Shown one piece after another: positions 20,677 to 30,089 of a stretch of DNA of 64,000 nt. The translations under genes were made by a program, and so were the position numbers. Below the pieces are notes generated by a model. It did not search any database. It saw only the letters and a list, made by a program, of their open reading frames with translations, and was not told where the DNA came from. The first letter of the stretch is position 1; every line of letters starts with the position of its first letter. The DNA lies in the NCBI GenBank assembly GCA_006937955.1, contig SSNP01000065.1, positions 2,627,146 to 2,691,145 on the forward strand. Reading direction: 5' to 3'. Source of the DNA: Pachypanchax playfairii (taxonomy: Eukaryota; Chordata; Actinopteri; Cyprinodontiformes; Aplocheilidae).

Positions 20677-21249
20677 AAAACAGCCTCTTTGAGAGTTTTG
20701 TTTTCCTCCGAGAGCCGACCCACATCTTCAGTGAAAGAAGACACGGATTCTCAGAGGCCAGCCGCTCAACCTGCTCCTGGCTGTATTCAAGGGATTCCCT
20801 CAAACTCTGGAACTCTTTATGCAGAACCTCAACCAGATGGAGACGTGTATCAAAACTAGAAAGTCTTTGATCAATGGACGACAAAATGTCGACCATCTCT
20901 TTCCTGAATGACACTGCTGCTTCAGGTAAGTCTTGAGTCTGCTTCTTTTATTCCCCTGGGTGGTGTTGTCCACTGCAGCCTTGTTTGCTTTGGGTCCCAT
21001 GACGACGCTGACAAACACTTGATCTATGTAACTCTGTAAACTTTCTAAATCTTCCACACTGTCCTCCAGGATGGCAAAAACAGAGAGGGGTTGTATTTTA
21101 CTGTTATTTCACGCTGTCTTAACACAAGCTGGCGATGTTTTCACAAATAGACGAATTGTTTGTTAACACGCCGCCATTCACTTCAAACGTGATCTTCCTC
21201 AGCGCATGCTCTCTCTTCCTTCCCGAGGGTCAATTTAAAGTCACCAGTT

Positions 21250-21725
21250 ATACTCATGCATATTTTTTGTCTGTGGGAGGAAGCCGGGGGAGAACATGCA
21301 AACGTCATGCAGAAAGGTCCTGGCTGGTTTATTATAAACATGTGCTCATTGAAGTTAAATAAATATTACAGTTTTATCTCTAGTCCACAGAAAGTTTTCA
21401 TTTCCAAATCTGCCGTTAATTTTAAACTTTATTTACATTCAGTCATTAAAAAAGTCTATGTCATATTGATGTAAACCAGCTCACCTGTCCCTCTACTGAC
21501 CCTGGTTCTGGTCCACAGAATCATGTTCCTGTGACCAAAGTTCCCTCACTGTGTGTTTGTAGATATTTTCAACATTTGTAACTTTGGGACTGGACTGAAC
21601 CCAATAAGCACCACAACCTTTTATTAGTATGATGAACGAATAGACACTCCCTCAACAACAGACCCTCAGGTTCAAGACTGGCTGCAACAAGAGGGAAAAT
21701 TTGTATAACACTTTGCACAGGGATA
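21250..21725. other. Gene-free stretch
   Basis: Starts with a fragment rich in GTGGGAGGAAGCCGGGGGAGAAC, a low-copy-looking motif known from fish repeats. Nothing codes. Confidence 0.35.
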
Positions 21726-22039
21726 ATGGTACACTCTCAGAAATAGAGGTACGAGACAAGAACATTTTTGTACCTATAGGTAAATAGTTTTAAAATGTTC
21801 CCTTAAAAGTACAATATTGGTCTTTAAAAGGCCAGAAATGCCCCTTTGAGTGTTCAAATTGATATAAAGTACAAATTTGAACCATTTCAACTGCACCTGC
21901 AACCCTGGTCAAGGCTGGTTAATCTCTATTTTATTAAGTTTCATCCATCATTTTCAATATTATGTTTCAGAATGTTGGTTTTAGACTTCAAAACATGGTG
22001 TAATTTTACTGTTTTAGTGGAAAAACTTCATAAGGTACA

Positions 22040-22146
22040 AAAATGGACCTGGACTACAGGGTACAGGGTACACCTCCAGAGACAAGAAGGGTACAAATTC
22101 TTGTCACTGGGGGTGTACCCTGTAGTCCAGGTCCATTTTTGTACCT
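22040..22146. repeat. Subterminal hairpin of the left arm
   Basis: TACAAAAATGGACCTGGACT ... ACAGGGTACACC is followed after a short loop by GGTGTACCCTGTAGTCCAGG ... CATTTTTGTACC. The stem is about 45 bp with few mismatches, and the loop contains AGGGTACAAATTCTTGTC. The same structure occurs in the right arm at 25852-25957. Confidence 0.9.
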
Positions 22147-22929
22147 TAAGAGGAGAGCACAATGTCCCACCCCCCTGCCCTCCCTCCACACCTTTCGCTC
22201 TAAGATGGAGGGAGATGTCCAGGGAAAGAGGAGAGATGGAGTGGATCAAAGTTAAAAAAATGTTCACAGATTCGGTTTTTCCAGATCAATAACTTATCAT
22301 CAGAGCATTGCTTTTACAAAACCAACACCTCAGTGCATCACAGCGAGGTAGACTATGAGCTATAATTGTATTTTCTTCTAAACGAGCCGTCCTCCGACCT
22401 GGGAGACTTTCACCAGTCCCTATGCAGCCTGCTGGTGCGCGAAGGCCCAGGGACCGTCTACAAATTACAACAAATATAACAGAGAAATATTCAGTTGCTT
22501 CATCTAGGACAGGTGTAGCGTCAATACAATTGTTAACATTTTTCATGCTAGATGTCTTGGATTAGAAATAGATGTTTTTATGTTTTTAACAGCCTTAAAT
22601 AAGTCAATCTTTAATTAAATCAAATTTTAATGTGTATGGTTGTAAAAAAGCCATTATGAATATTAGTTTGTTTTATCAGCCACATAAATTAATTTGGATA
22701 ACAGGTTATTTTCAATCTAATGATGTTTTATTATTAAAATGGGTCAAAAATATACCATTACATGTTGTAGTACCACACAAAACACAGTACACATAACCTT
22801 CTTCCCTTGATCTTACTACAGCTCATATTTTGGGAAAATAGGTTTAAATTTAATTTGAGGGTCTTTTTCATCATGTAGTATTGTAGCATTAATCTCAGGT
22901 TTAGGTAGATGATGGAGGGACTTATTTTA

Positions 22930-22994
22930 TTTAATCAACTACTAAACTGGTAAATGTATAGGCTGCATATTTACCAGTTTGTTAGTAGATTAAA
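22930..22994. repeat. Imperfect 65-bp palindrome
   Basis: TTTAATCAACTACTAAACTG is mirrored by the complement of GTTAGTAGATTAAA with a short central spacer; arms are about 26 bp with about three mismatches. It lies in the AT-rich centre of the inverted-arm structure. Not explained by any element I know. Confidence 0.7.
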
Positions 22995-23434
22995 TATAAT
23001 TTATGAGATTTGAGTAGGTTATTACAGCAGAACAAAAATAATTACTTCATAGAGGAAAGAAACAGAACAAGCTGTGTGTAGATGCATGTGGAGCTTTTGT
23101 TTTATTATTTTACACTCTTACATCAACAGACATACAACCAAACTCACTCTTAGTGTTTTACAATAATTGAGTGGTGATGGCCCGGGAGGATATCAACATT
23201 ACCTGCATGAATTATTGTCTCAGTCCACCCCTGACATTAATGGAAGAACAGATTAGTAAACTCTCGTGCAGGCTAGGACACATAGAGGTTCTGAGGAAGA
23301 TGCAGTCAGGTGAGTGTTGTAAAGAAGTATCCTTGTACCACTAAGAAAGGCCAGATACACCAACGAGCAGATTCCTACCAGTCTTTCTCTCAAGTAGAAG
23401 CCAACGAGAGAGATCCAGTAATCAGAGTTAGAAG

Positions 23435-24232
23435 CAGTGGCGGCTGGCCAATAGAGGGCGCTAGGGCGCCGCCCCACCACTTGCCACTCTCCACAGAAAA
23501 AAAAAATGCTAATAAAATACTTCAAAATATATGGGTATATTTTTCTGATATAAATAGGATATATATTACATAGTTTGTGTGTTAAAAGTTATGTTATTCA
23601 TCCATGCTGTCTATGGTCAGAGCCTACGGTTATTGGTCACGTGTTTCCTCCTCAGGGCGCAGAAATCTTTGCTCACAGACTCTCGCTTTAAGTTGGACAT
23701 GCGCACTTGTGTCTCTTCAATACAAACAGATAGGAGCTTCTCAGGCGCGGCAAGCCTGCGCCCAAAGCTGAGTGCAGCTGGATATACACGTCACTGCCCT
23801 CGCGCCGTGATGTCACTGTCACCGTCGGTCACAAGGCGCGGCGGAGTGATTTCGAGTTTGTGCGGGAGATGGAGACGAACAAAGGAGAACGAAGCAAAAT
23901 GGAGACGGAGAAATTAAACAATTCTGTGAAGTCGCTTAAAAAATTTTCATTTGAGAGGAGAACATTTAAAGAGAAGCTTGAGGTGAAGCAGCTTGGACCT
24001 GATCAGCCGGACATCACCATTCGCCAGCAGTCCAAAGACAGAGGACGAGAGTACAGCACAAGTTAAGCAAACAACACCTGAAAATCTTCAGCCCTCACAA
24101 GATTTTTATTGTTTTTATTTGTTTAAATATGCTAATGTGACACCATTAGTACATTATCTGCTTGCTATTTTTTTAATGATTATTTTGTGAGCTATAGCCC
24201 CCCCCTGGATAAAATGACACCAGCCGCCACTG
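23435..24232 (+). mobile_element. hAT element (ZMYM-like transposase N-terminus retained), perfect 8-bp duplication
   Basis: The ends are CAGTGGCGGCTGG (23435) and CCAGCCGCCACTG (ending 24232), a perfect 13-bp inverted repeat. GTTAGAAG flanks both sides (23427-23434 and 24233-24240) without mismatch. This is a textbook hAT insertion and looks fairly recent. The 798-bp interior keeps only the N-terminal part of the transposase. Confidence 0.95.
23869..24066 (+). pseudogene. hAT transposase N-terminal remnant (ZMYM1-like family)
   Basis: The frame METNKGERSKMETEKLNNSV, then SLKKFSFERRTFKEKLEVKQ, LGPDQPDITIRQQSKDRGRE matches the pre-zinc-finger segment of ZMYM1-like hAT transposases (pattern: F-x-x-R-T-x-x-E-K-L-x-V-K-x-L-G-P-D-x-P-D). 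It then stops at TAA 24064. The TTF zinc finger, catalytic core and dimerisation region are deleted. Confidence 0.65.
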
Positions 24233-24244
24233 GTTAGAAGTCAT

Positions 24245-24502
24245 ACAAGAATTTTCTTTTCAGCTTCTATATTTCTACACACATGTTCATGGAAGTGAAC
24301 ATGTCTGGATCCAGGAATACATTTCATCAAAATCCCAGACGGTAATTCGTATCGCCTCCAAAATCTAATCGACTGGTCCTTGTACCATTTCTGACCAATC
24401 CTGAAAATTTCATCAAAATCCATCCTTGAGTTTATGAGTCATCTTGTTAACAAACAGATGAACCCTGATGAAAACATTACCTCCTGGTGGAGGTAACAAT
24501 TA
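24245..24502. repeat. Dispersed teleost repeat ending in TGGAGGTAAC
   Basis: Contains CCAAAATCTAATCGACTGGT, GAAAATTTCATCAAAATCCA and the terminal ACCTCCTGGTGGAGGTAAC (itself a small palindrome). The pattern is familiar from many fish intergenic regions. Class unknown; the upstream hAT inserted into or beside it. Confidence 0.55.
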
Positions 24503-25851
24503 TATATTTCACTGTTAAACTTCACCTGCAAAACTGTCTGCAGGGCACAAAACTTTAGAAACAGAACAGAAATGTGTTTGAAATTTGGCTGGAAAACTTG
24601 TTTGATTGCTGTTTTGAAGCTGTGGAGATGAGGCCAGGGGTCGATTTATCCATCTGTCTGGGTTTGTGTAAAACCAGGGAAGCAAGTCATGTTTTCTTGC
24701 TCTCTCAACATTCTGATCCCAGAAGATTTTGATTGATCTAGAGCTCTGTCGGATTGGAAGCTCAGCATGTAGATGCGAACGAGAAGCACCTCGTCATGGC
24801 CCGTCAATCACAACCACCACGCTCACACAGACACACACACTGAGCACCTTACACACTTCATAGACTTAACTTTTCCCTACGGGAGAATAACCGCAGAATA
24901 TTTAGTTCCCCAACATTACCAACTACCCATGAACACACTTCTGCAGACAGACATGCACAAACTCACACACACACAGACCTTTTACCCCACCTTCCCCGCC
25001 TCTCCCTTCGTTCATTTAGTACATCTTTCAGGTTCCTGACAGGAGCACATGTTGTTTTTTCTGGTTTCATCAGAATCCTCCAATTCAGGCTTTGAAAACA
25101 TGACAACACACTGATGTAAGACGTCTACCAGCTAGTGAAATAGAATTTGGAAAGTGAACAATTAAGTAATAAAATAAAGAAAGAAACAAAAAATAAATTT
25201 AAAAAATGCAGAAAAAAACAGAATAAGTATTTAAAAATAGTGGGCAGCAGCTTAGGCTCATACAATTTAGCATCATAAACTTCTGTTAGTCACAAAAATG
25301 TCTCTACAACTGCTCAAATTCAAAAGCAGAATAACATTTCTGGCCATCAGTTTCTGTAAATAGCAGTTGCAGCTGGTGAAATAGAATTTGGGTGGGGCTG
25401 CTTAAATCCAGTTAAGTGACGGTCAATAAAACATTTGTAAAGAGGAGTTAATGTAAACCCTGTATAAAAATACATTTTTAAAATATTTAACAAAGACTTT
25501 ATTCAAATGTAAAATAAAAAAATAATCACCAGAACAGGTTAATCTAGTCGGCCAAAAACCCAGAAAACAAAAAGAAAACATTGTTCTTACTTCTGTTATC
25601 CATGTGTCTCCTGGTTTGGGGCGCTTCAAAAATCACCCTTCATGAAGTTATTTTCTTTGTGTTTATTGGATAAATTAAGTTCTTCCGTTTGGCAATGCAG
25701 ATCTGCTATTGGCTAATTCGATCTAAGAGCCCGCCTCCTGAGGGCGCTCTCCAGTGCCCCAGAGGTGAACTAGACATATGAGAAGTGAAGAAGCAGGAAA
25801 TCATGTTTTACAAAGTAATTTCTGTCTTTCAGAAATCATTTATACTCTAAA

Positions 25852-25957
25852 AATGGACCTGGACTACAGGGTACAGGGTACACCCCCAGTGACAAGAAGG
25901 GTACAAATTCTTGTCGCTGGGGGTGTACCCTGTAGTCCAGGTCCATTTTTGTACCTT
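25852..25957. repeat. Subterminal hairpin of the right arm
   Basis: This is almost the same sequence as 22040-22146 in the same reading direction, which is expected because the hairpin is its own reverse complement. The stem is AATGGACCTGGACTACAGG with its complement CCTGTAGTCCAGGTCCATT. It differs from the left copy at only a few bases (CACCCCCAGTGAC versus CACCTCCAGAGAC). Confidence 0.9.
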
Positions 25958-26262
25958 ATGAAGTTGTTCCACTAAAATTGTAAAATTATGTCACATTTTG
26001 AAGTTTAAAACCAACATTCTGAAACATAATATTGAAAATGATGGAAGAAACTTAATAAATGTAGATTAACCAGCCTTGACCAGGGTTGCAGGTGCAGTTG
26101 AAATGGTACAAATTTGTACTTTATATCAATTTTAACCCTCAGAGGGACATTTCTGACCTTTTAAAGACCAATATTGTACTTTTAAGGGAACATTTTAAAA
26201 CAGTTTACCTATAGGTACAAAAATGTTCTTGTCTCGTACCTCTATTTCTGAGAGTGTATGGT

Positions 26263-27010
26263 CCTCCATGAAGTGCACTTAGCAGAAGGGCATATAAGGG
26301 TTCGAAGTGCGTAGTGAACAAGTGCGCACAAATAGCAGTACTGGGACAGTGAGCACTACATGCCACAGCGTTCTTTCTCCATGACAACCAAAATAGCAGT
26401 ACCGGTCGCTGTTTGCTCTATTTTCATACTAGAAATGATTTTAAAATTCCAACAAACATTTATTTTGAGGAGAATGAAGCACAGGAACCGAAGGAAGAGT
26501 ATAAGACAGAGTAAGTGATTAAACTGTTAGTATTTCATGTCCGAAAATACACGTCAGTACCGTTATTAATTAATTATATTTTTATCAGATATGTGACACA
26601 TATTTCTAACAGTGAATCAATCGATTGTACTTACACATCTAGACAATAAAATAAAATATTTATTATTTGCTGTCTACACTTGAGAAAACATTTTTTTGGT
26701 CTGGATGGTTCAGCCATTTCTCCACCTTCTTCTTCCGTCAAAATTCACACACAGTAATGCATTGTGGGAAATACCCTTCGCTGAAGTCTGCATTGATGTG
26801 GACTTCGGCGAAGTGCGGATCAAGCGTTAAAAAGGGGCGGAGCCAAGGGCACGACTCTCCACTCTTGGAGAATCGGGACATCCTACGCACTTGTGCCCCT
26901 CATCTGGAACATGCGTTTGAAGTGCACAAGGGTGCAAGTGCAGGTATTGGGACAGGGCCCATTGTTGTTACTGCACTTCCTGTTGCTGCTGCAAGAGAGT
27001 GAAACATAAA
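26263..27010. repeat. Probable MITE or MITE pair rich in GAAGTGC/GCACTTC motifs
   Basis: Repeated short motifs in both orientations (GAAGTGCGTAG, GCACTTGTGCCC, GAAGTGCACAAG, CTGGGACAG and its near-complement CAGTACTGGGACAGTGAG versus TATTGGGACAGGGCCC) suggest a non-autonomous element. I could not fix both ends. The open frame 26667-27002 is a by-product. Confidence 0.4.
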
Positions 27011-27189
27011 CAAACATGGACTAGCAGCAGATTCTGGTGGTTTTGGGATCTTTTGTGTTTGATGAATGTACCAGATCAATATTCTGCAGCACTGGACTCA
27101 GAATGAGCAGATAACAAGACGGAACTACACGAGGCAGCTGAGACGGCTACACAATATAGTCCACTTCAGGTTTTTAGTGCAATCTCCAT

Positions 27190-28003
27190 TTGGTTGCATT
27201 CACACATGCAATCGAACCACACCAGAGTTCATTTCAATTGAACCGAGGCCCACGTTTTCAGGCAGATTGAAGTTTGATTGTTTGGTCTGTATAAAGCCCA
27301 ACGCACACCTAGACGCATTGACACGCGGCAAAAGATGCAACATTAAATATTTTCTATGAGAGCACCCTCAACAAAAAACGCCTTGATGCTCAGCAACGCT
27401 TCACCCCTCACATCGATTAGAATCTGCTGAATTCAGGCGCGGCGCCACGACTAGATAAGTCCCTATCGAGCACTCGTAGTTTCTTCTTCTACGCTTCTTA
27501 AAGCGGGTGTCTCCTACATCTCCTAGTTTAACCACTTAGCGGCGCTATTTGACCGTAAAAAAAACTCAATGATGGATGAGGAGCGTCTAATCACTGAAGT
27601 ACAGAAGTACCCAGAGCTCTACGACCCCCGATCTCCTCATTACAAGGACAATGTCCATGAAGAAATAGCCTGGAGGGCAATTTCAACTGAAATTGAATGT
27701 TCTGGTAAGCTAGCAGACAATATTCATTCATATTCATTAGATCATCTTGGTTATATCTAATGATTCAAACCTAATAATAATTCAAACCTAATGCCACCAA
27801 ACTAGCACTAAAATTGAAAATGACGCCAGGCTTAGCTGCGATCTAGGGTAATATGACGCGTGCCATTATCGTGCATCAGAAAACGCGGCGCAGGGCGTTG
27901 CGTTTAGGTGTGCTTAAGAGTTCAGTTGCCCGATCACACCTCCCCAAACAAACTAGAGTTCAATTCAAGTGGATTAAACAGGGCTGGTGTGAATGCACCC
28001 TTA
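27190..28003. mobile_element. Harbinger-like element with a second Harbinger-like element inside it
   Basis: The outer ends are TTGGTTGCATTCACAC (about 27190) and GTGTGAATGCACCCTTA (ending about 28003), inverted and of the GCATTCACAC type also seen at 32784-33465. Within it, CACACCTAGACGCATTG (27304) faces AACGCAACG-like GCGTTGCGTTTAGGTGTG (ending 27912), an inner inverted pair about 610 bp apart that brackets the MADF exon. The outer halves join sensibly (GTTTGATTGTTTGG to CCAAACAAACTAG). Exact borders and target duplications could not be settled. Confidence 0.5.
27569..27704 (+). pseudogene. MADF-domain exon of a Harbinger-type accessory protein
   Basis: ATG at 27569 (AATGATGG). The product runs MDEERLITEVQKYPELYDP, then RSPHYKDNVHEEIAWRAIS, TEIECS, a MADF domain start (L-I-x-x-V-x-x-x-P-x-L-Y-D, then W-x-x-I). 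The exon ends at TCTG/GTAAGC, a good donor. PIF/Harbinger elements encode a Myb/SANT- or MADF-type DNA-binding partner in addition to the transposase, which fits. The remaining exons are missing, so this is a leftover. Confidence 0.65.
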
Positions 28004-28009
28004 GATCTG

Positions 28010-28605
28010 GGACCTGCACAGACAAGTTTTTTGTTGTGGGGTATTGTTTAGTTTGACTGGTTGAGCAGCTGCCCCATACAAGGGAGCTGACACCCATGTT
28101 GCAGTTTTTTGCACAGGAAAAAAGAAAGTTCTTTCTGGGATGTCTCCTTATGTATTATTGTGTTTGCATTTTGAGTCTGGTCCATTAAGAACACATCACA
28201 CAAAAGAGGAAAATTGGACTGGTTTAAAAGGAATTTATAAAAATAATCACAATAATTCAGCTGGTTTAGTTTTGTGAGACCAACGGCAACCCAGCAGGCT
28301 TGGTTAGTATGTGACAGGGAAAGACACAAAGGTGAGTGAACTGGAACTGTCAGCTTGAAAGATGCGTCAAACAGTTGCTTTCTGGTGGAGTGTATGGAAA
28401 GCGATGAGAACCTAAGCCAGTCTGTAGGATGTGGTTGGGAGAGGTGAACGTTTTTCCTTTTACAGTTTCCAGGAAAAATGTCAGTCAGAGCTGATACATG
28501 AAGGAGGTAGGGGCAGGTGAGCATGGAAGAGAACAGTTCAGGTAAACAGGTAAGCAGCAGGTGATTATGTCACCGAATGGGGACAAAGAACTCTGTTAAT
28601 TTCAA
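28010..28605. other. Gene-free stretch
   Basis: No recognisable protein or element. The 158-codon minus-strand frame (28524-28048) has no familiar motif and an odd composition, and I do not call it. Confidence 0.4.
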
Positions 28606-28611
28606 ATCACA

Positions 28612-29260
28612 CAACAAAGTTCAAATCAAATCAATTTTATTTATAAAGTGCTTTTCTAACTTGAGAGCTTCTCAAATTGCTTTACAGTTTAAAATAAGGC
28701 CCCACAACCCCCCCCCTCCAAAAATAGGGTTAGGGTTAACCATCGTTGCAAATACGCCCTTCAACCCATCCCCATGCATGCACACACATAAAAGCAACAA
28801 TAAACAATATCAGTGATGGGCTGAGTACAGATGAGCCAGTAAACATCATCATGGAAGCCGTCTGCATCAGCAGCCAAGGCACTGACCCAGGGCGCCCAAA
28901 GGAGAGAGAGCTGGTACCCCCACCTCCACCCAAGCACTATCTGGAGAGCACCCGGGCAGCCACGGCCGACCTCCGCTCCTGAGGCAAAGGGCTCCCACAG
29001 ACGAAACACTGGAAGGATGATTAAAATAAGAATTAAAAATAATAAAATAAACAGTGGGTAATAAGATTAACTAGTAAAATATTGATAAAATGTTAAAAGT
29101 AATAATATTTTGAATATCAAGTGTAAAACAATGATAAAATATGATTGAATAAAAATGCAAAGTAAAAAAAATAATAGCCAGCTAAAAGCTAAACTAAAAA
29201 ACTACAATCAAATAAAACATGGAGAGATTAAACAGATATTAATAAATAATAATCAGTTAA
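28612..29260. repeat. Dispersed teleost repeat (retroelement-tail like)
   Basis: Starts with AAATCAAATCAATTTTATTTATAAAG, a tail motif common to fish LINE 3' ends. It includes TAGGGTTAGGGTTAACC (28725-28741) and a conserved-looking block with CAAGCACTATCTGGAGAGCAC and CCCGGGCAGCCACGGCCGAC. Then A/T-rich sequence follows. The block looks like a known multi-copy 3' UTR, but I cannot name the family. Confidence 0.45.
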
Positions 29261-29446
29261 AAGCTCGGCTGAGAGTCTTGAGCCTGCTCTTAAAACATTA
29301 ACGTTCTCCGTAGCTCTGAGGTCCTCTTCTTCAGTCACATTATGATGCTCCTCTTCCAGAAACTTTATCCAAATGATCAGTATTGTGGGTTAGTACCTCT
29401 TTGAGCAGTAGCTTTGAGTTAATTAATATACATGAGTGTGGCTGGG

Positions 29447-29735
29447 CACTCCTATAGAGATGGGGTGTGGAGCTCAGAGTAGTACCGCTGCTCCTCCATG
29501 TCGAGAGGAGTTAGCTGAGGTGGCTCAGGCATCTATGCATTCTGGTTGCCTACCTAGGGAGGTGTTCTGAGCATGTCCCACTAGGAGGAGGTCTCTGGGA
29601 AGACCTAGGACATGCTGGAGAGACTATGTCTATTGCTTGGCCTGAGAACACTGTCTGGGCATCCCTGTTCAGACTGCTGCGTCTGGAACCCGACCTGGAT
29701 AAAATGAAAGAAGATGAATGGATTAATAAACACAT
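29447..29735 (+). mobile_element. Rex3-like (RTE-clade) LINE, 3' end
   Basis: Contains CCTCCATGTCGAGAGGAGTTA, GGTGTTCTGAGCATGTCCCAC, AGGAGGTCTCTGGGAAGACC, ATGCTGGAGAGACTATGTCT and ends AAAGAAGATGAATGGATTAA. The encoded C-terminus includes GRPRTCWRDYV. The final GATGAATGGAT is the expected GATGGATGGAT-type tail of Rex3 elements. 5'-truncated, as usual for LINEs. Confidence 0.8.
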
Positions 29736-29840
29736 CAGATAGTTAGGCAGTAATCTGAAACAGATCAGGACAGTCTATGATATCAGCAGACAATCTGTCA
29801 GTGAGCACGAGGCAGGACTGAGCTTACAAAGAGGGAGGAG

Positions 29841-29972
29841 ACCAGGCAGTGGACCAGGCAGTGGACCAGGCAGTGGACCAGGCAGTGGGCCAGGCAGTGG
29901 ACCAGGCAGTGGACCAGGCAGTGGACCAGGCAGTGGACCAGGCAGTGGACCAGGCAGTGGACCAGGCAGTGG
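29841..29972. repeat. 12-bp minisatellite, 11 units
   Basis: The unit GGACCAGGCAGT repeats 11 times over 132 bp with almost no variation (one A to G). Because the period is a multiple of three, all frames look like repetitive proteins (PLPG, VHCL); none is a gene. Confidence 0.95.
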
Positions 29973-30089
29973 TAACAGAGGCCAAACATGACATGGCAGG
30001 AAGTGTAGAAAATCATGATTAAGGAAAAACAAAACTAAGTGCAGTGTAAACTTTGTTCTGAGGAGCAAGCTGCAGATCTCTGCAGACCT

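Larger units (their letters stand above)
19490..21000 (-). pseudogene. L1-type ORF1 remnant, coiled coil plus RNA-binding domain, split by a hAT element
   Basis: The start at about 21000 gives MGPKANKAAVDNTTQ, then after a frameshift a coiled-coil region (MVDILSSIDQRLSSFDTRL, VEVLHKEFQSLRESLEY). The right flank of the insertion ends in LSEENKTLKEAVL and the left flank resumes DLQARSMRDNLVF, so the two read through as one protein. Further on come TIKDFLQNHMKILEETVQ, HRLGARRADGRRPVVANI and FHLQKINPRRESG, the RRM/C-terminal pattern of L1 ORF1 chaperone proteins. Frameshifts and the 758-bp insertion make it non-functional. Confidence 0.8.
17370..21130 (-). mobile_element. L1-clade LINE, heavily deleted, containing a hAT insertion
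   Basis: From the 5' end (about 21130) downward on the minus strand: ORF1 (21000-19490) split by a hAT element, endonuclease tail (about 19200-18914), then RT start (18895-18440) joined out of order to a GC-rich, probably 3'-UTR region (18440-17370). Most of the endonuclease, most of the RT and the C-terminus are missing. The RT motifs (IHPDQTGFIKGRHSS, LSLDAEKAFDRVNW, RQGCPLSPSLFA) are of the L1/Tx1 type, different from the L2 and Rex1 copies elsewhere in the window. The 3' limit is uncertain. Confidence 0.75.
21731..26257. mobile_element. About 4.5-kb structure with about 420-bp terminal inverted arms and a 5-bp target duplication
   Basis: The left arm (21731-22148) starts ACACTCTCAGAAATAGAGGTAC. 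The right arm (25845-26257) is its reverse complement and ends GTACCTCTATTTCTGAGAGTGT. Shared landmarks in both arms: ACAATATTG, GGTACAAATTTG-like, ACTGCACCTGCAACCCTGG, ACCAACATTCTGAAACATAA (or its complement), then an inner hairpin. Homology stops just past the hairpin in each arm. ATGGT sits directly outside both ends (21726-21730 and 26258-26262), which fits a single insertion event. The 3.7-kb centre has no transposase; it holds a later hAT insertion, a dispersed repeat and AT-rich DNA. Superfamily unknown. Two independent inverted MITEs are the main alternative. Confidence 0.65.

Noticed and set aside
28048..28524. 158-codon minus-strand frame
   Set aside because: No recognisable motif, no splice or promoter context, and composition typical of random AT-rich sequence.
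29775..30068. Proline-rich (PLPG)n open frames on the minus strand
   Set aside because: By-product of the 12-bp minisatellite; two frames are open over the same DNA.
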